Source of the DNA: Desulfocapsa sp.
GTDB taxonomy: Bacteria; Desulfobacterota; Desulfobulbia; Desulfobulbales; Desulfocapsaceae
Direction: 5' to 3'
DNA: 9,542 nucleotides
Assembly: GCA_029935135.1 (NCBI GenBank)
Contig: JAOZKX010000051.1
Location: forward strand, 1-9,542
Positions 7,163-9,542 of this stretch are shown in pieces (position 1 is the first letter of the stretch; each line of letters starts with the position of its first letter). The notes beneath the pieces are model-generated. The model had not been told where the DNA came from. It made no database searches and worked only from the letters and a program-made list of their open reading frames with translations. A program made the translations under genes and the position numbers.

Positions 7163-9542
7163 ATGAGCAGTGAGAAAAATAGTTATAGACACGGTGGTAA
7201 TGTGCATGCCGCTGCCAGAGACAATGGTGTGCCACTTGAGAGTATCCTTGATTTCAGTGCCAATATCAATCCCCTGGGAGCACCGGAATGGCTCCGACCC
7301 TGTATCAGCAGGGAGCTTGAAACCCTTCTCCATTATCCTGATCCCTTTGCCTCACATCTCTGTCAAATCATCAGTGAGCGATATCAGGTTCCGCTGCCAC
7401 AGATACTTGTGGCAAATGGTTCCACCGAACTCTTGTATCAATTGCCTCGTATCCTCCAGTGTAAAAGGGCTGTTGTCCCTGTTCCCTGTTATGTCGATTA
7501 TATAAAGGTGATGGAGCTGGCAGGAATCCCGGTTTATACTGTAGCCCTGGCTGCAGAGGATGATTTCCTGCTGGATCTGAATCGTCTTGACAGCATACTG
7601 GAAGAAGGGGATTGCTGTGTTTTGGGTACTCCCAATAATCCCACCGGGCAGTGTATTGATCCTGAAGCCATCCTCTCTCTGGCAGGCAGGAATCCGGGAG
7701 TGACCTTTCTTGTCGATGAAGCGTTTCTTGAATTTGTGAAGAATGGGCGAAGCGTGGCGGGGGCGACTGAAAATATCATTACCCTTCATTCCTTGACCAA
7801 GTTTTATGCCGTTCCCGGCCTGCGTCTAGGATTTGGAGTCTTTCCTCTGGCCATTGCGGACAGGCTGCGCAAACTGCTGCCACCCTGGTCCGTTAACAGT
7901 CTGGCCCAAAAAGTTGGTGAAAAAGCACTGCTTGACAGAGACTACCAGGAGCAGTCAGTGGACTATTGTGAGAAGTGCCGAAAGCAGTTTGAAGAGGGGC
8001 TGGCTGAATTTTCTAATTTGCAACTATTTCCAGGTAAAGCCAATTTTCTTCTTATTCGTCTCAGTGGCAGGGTTTCAGTGGCCGCCCTGCAGCAGAAACT
8101 TGAAGAGCGAGCAATTTTGATTAGGGACTGCAGTAACTATGAAGGATTGGGGAAGGACTATTTTCGGGTGGCCGTACGCAGCAAAAAGGAAAATAGGCGA
8201 TTTCTTGATATCCTGTCTGAAGTCCTGCAGCCTCCGCTCAGTGGCCGTAAACCTGGGCATAAAGCTGCCAGGACTCCGGCAATAATGTTTCAGGGAACCT
8301 CCTCCAATGCCGGCAAGTCAGTCCTTGCAGCAGCCCTGTGCCGTATCCTTCTTCAGGACGGAGTGCGTGTTGCTCCATTTAAGGCCCAGAATATGTCCCT
8401 CAATTCATTTGTCACCCATGATGGTCTGGAAATGGGCAGGGCACAGGTTGTCCAGGCCCAGGCCGCGCGTCTTGATCCCGATGTGCGGATGAATCCGATT
8501 TTGTTAAAGCCCAATTCGGATACAGGAAGTCAGATTATTGTCCATGGTAAGCCCGTGGGTAATATGGCTGTCATGGAGTATGTACGCTATAAAAAGACAG
8601 CCATGGAAGCTGCCTGCAAATCATACGATGAGCTGTCCAGTGAGTATCAGGCCATTATTTTGGAGGGTGCAGGATCGCCTGGTGAGGTGAATCTTAAACG
8701 CCGGGATATTGTCAATATGCGCATGGCCAGATATGCCGAATCTCCAGTGATTCTCGTGGGCGACATTGACCGGGGTGGGGTCTATGCCTCGTTTGTCGGA
8801 ACCATGGAGGTGCTTGAGCAGTGGGAGCGCTCTCTTATCAGCGGTTTTCTGGTCAATCGTTTTCGCGGCGACAGTCGATTGCTGCAGGATGCACACGATT
8901 ATGTTACTGCCCATACCGGTAAAGAGGTGTTGGGTGTCATTCCCTATCTGCATGATCTTGGGATCCCTGAAGAGGATTCTGTTTCCTTTAAAGATGGATT
9001 GTTTGGCAGTGAAATACCCGAACAGGAGTATGTTGATATTGCTCTTATCAACCTTCCCCATATCTCAAATTTTACAGATCTTGAACCATTGATCAATGAG
9101 CCTGATGTCCATTTGCGTGTGGTTTCCAGGCCATCAGAACTTGGAACACCCGACGCGATCATTCTTCCCGGATCGAAAAATGTTATAGGTGATATCGAGA
9201 TGCTATTCAGCACCGGTCTGGCTGCAGAGATTCAAAGACGGGCGGAAGATGGTTGTGAGGTGGTGGGGATCTGTGGCGGCTATCAAATGCTTGGTAAAGA
9301 GATTGGGGATCCCCATGGTATCGAATCAAAGAAGGCAACAATGCAGGGGCTTTCCCTGATTGATATGTACACCCATCTCGCTCCGGAAAAAACGCTGCAG
9401 AGAAAAGAGGGCGTACATCTTTTATCTGGAGAAACGGTCGTTGGGTATGAAATTCATCATGGCCTTACCAGAACAAATGGATCTGTACTGTTTTCCTATA
9501 GTGATAACTCTTCCTGCGGTGTTGCTTCTGCCGACGGAATGG
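7163..9542 (+). CDS. cobD-cobQ: Fused L-threonine-O-3-phosphate decarboxylase (CobD) and adenosylcobyric acid synthase (CobQ/CbiP), 3' partial
   Basis: One frame is open without a stop from the ATG at 7163 to the window end (793 residues seen). Residues 1 to about 358 form a PLP fold-type-I domain of the CobD family. It has RHGGN near the start, [20 protein letters not shown] (155-162), VDEAFLEF, and [14 protein letters not shown] with Lys213 as the expected PLP lysine. It should make (R)-1-amino-2-propanol O-2-phosphate. A short basic linker leads to CobQ from about residue 373. CobQ has the ATP loop GTSSNAGKS (378-386), [22 protein letters not shown] (501-511), GDIDRGG (533-539), [10 protein letters not shown] with nucleophile Cys704, and GYEIHHG. 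CobQ amidates four ring carboxyls using glutamine and ATP. Roughly 75-90 C-terminal residues, probably with the catalytic histidine, lie outside. The start is three bases after the cobS stop with no clear Shine-Dalgarno, suggesting coupling. The PLP domain could in principle be a histidinol-phosphate-type aminotransferase, but the HGGN motif and context favour CobD. Confidence 0.93.
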   Translation, partial: MSSEKNSYRHGGNVHAAARDNGVPLESILDFSANINPLGAPEWLRPCISRELETLLHYPDPFASHLCQIISERYQVPLPQILVANGSTELLYQLPRILQCKRAVVPVPCYVDYIKVMELAGIPVYTVALAAEDDFLLDLNRLDSILEEGDCCVLGTPNNPTGQCIDPEAILSLAGRNPGVTFLVDEAFLEFVKNGRSVAGATENIITLHSLTKFYAVPGLRLGFGVFPLAIADRLRKLLPPWSVNSLAQKVGEKALLDRDYQEQSVDYCEKCRKQFEEGLAEFSNLQLFPGKANFLLIRLSGRVSVAALQQKLEERAILIRDCSNYEGLGKDYFRVAVRSKKENRRFLDILSEVLQPPLSGRKPGHKAARTPAIMFQGTSSNAGKSVLAAALCRILLQDGVRVAPFKAQNMSLNSFVTHDGLEMGRAQVVQAQAARLDPDVRMNPILLKPNSDTGSQIIVHGKPVGNMAVMEYVRYKKTAMEAACKSYDELSSEYQAIILEGAGSPGEVNLKRRDIVNMRMARYAESPVILVGDIDRGGVYASFVGTMEVLEQWERSLISGFLVNRFRGDSRLLQDAHDYVTAHTGKEVLGVIPYLHDLGIPEEDSVSFKDGLFGSEIPEQEYVDIALINLPHISNFTDLEPLINEPDVHLRVVSRPSELGTPDAIILPGSKNVIGDIEMLFSTGLAAEIQRRAEDGCEVVGICGGYQMLGKEIGDPHGIESKKATMQGLSLIDMYTHLAPEKTLQRKEGVHLLSGETVVGYEIHHGLTRTNGSVLFSYSDNSSCGVASADGM

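Noticed and set aside
7170..7505. Plus-strand frame of about 111 codons in the CobD region.
   Set aside because: It lies in another frame within the uninterrupted CobD-CobQ reading frame and shows no protein-family features.
1..9542. Search for a new defence system, mobile element, CRISPR array or direct repeats.
   Set aside because: All long regions are explained by recognised B12 biosynthesis genes. No repeat arrays, transposase fragments or attachment-like sequences were seen by eye.

Overview
The window holds an uninterrupted run of ten same-strand (+) genes for cobalamin (vitamin B12) biosynthesis. No insertion sequence, tRNA, rRNA, CRISPR array or clear terminator is visible. CbiG and the Cbi-type methyltransferases indicate the anaerobic (early cobalt insertion) route. 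Gene content, a fused CbiE-CbiT protein, mid-range GC and protein character suggest an anaerobic Gram-negative bacterium, most likely a deltaproteobacterial sulfate reducer of the Desulfobulbus/Desulfotalea kind. The taxonomic guess is inference only.

Layout: (1) 1-4146 is the corrin-ring block: cbiET (5' end outside the window), cbiL, cbiF, cbiG and cbiH. These supply C-methylations at C20, C11, C17 and C5/C15, decarboxylation at C12, and opening of the delta-lactone. (2) 4162-7159 is the nucleotide-loop block: cobC (alpha-ribazole phosphatase), cobU (adenosylcobinamide kinase/guanylyltransferase), cobT (DMB phosphoribosyltransferase) and cobS (cobalamin synthase). (3) 7163-9542 is one long open frame running off the right edge. 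It encodes a CobD-type PLP enzyme (threonine-phosphate decarboxylase) fused to CobQ/CbiP (adenosylcobyric acid synthase). Its two products are the two substrates that CbiB joins.

The genes are packed as a single transcription unit. Several stop/start pairs overlap (8 bp cbiET/cbiL, 1 bp cbiF/cbiG, 79 bp cbiG/cbiH, 1 bp cobC/cobU), and the largest gap is 65 bp, before cbiF. Not in the window, and expected in flanking DNA or elsewhere, are cobalt chelatase (cbiK/cbiX), cbiC, cbiD, cbiJ, cbiA, cbiB, cobA and any cobalamin riboswitch. No stretch over 300 bases lacks a gene.

This is a well-known pathway, not a new system. The points most worth a second look are the CobD-CobQ fusion with a possible internal CobQ start, the long cbiG/cbiH overlap, and altered conserved residues in CbiH.
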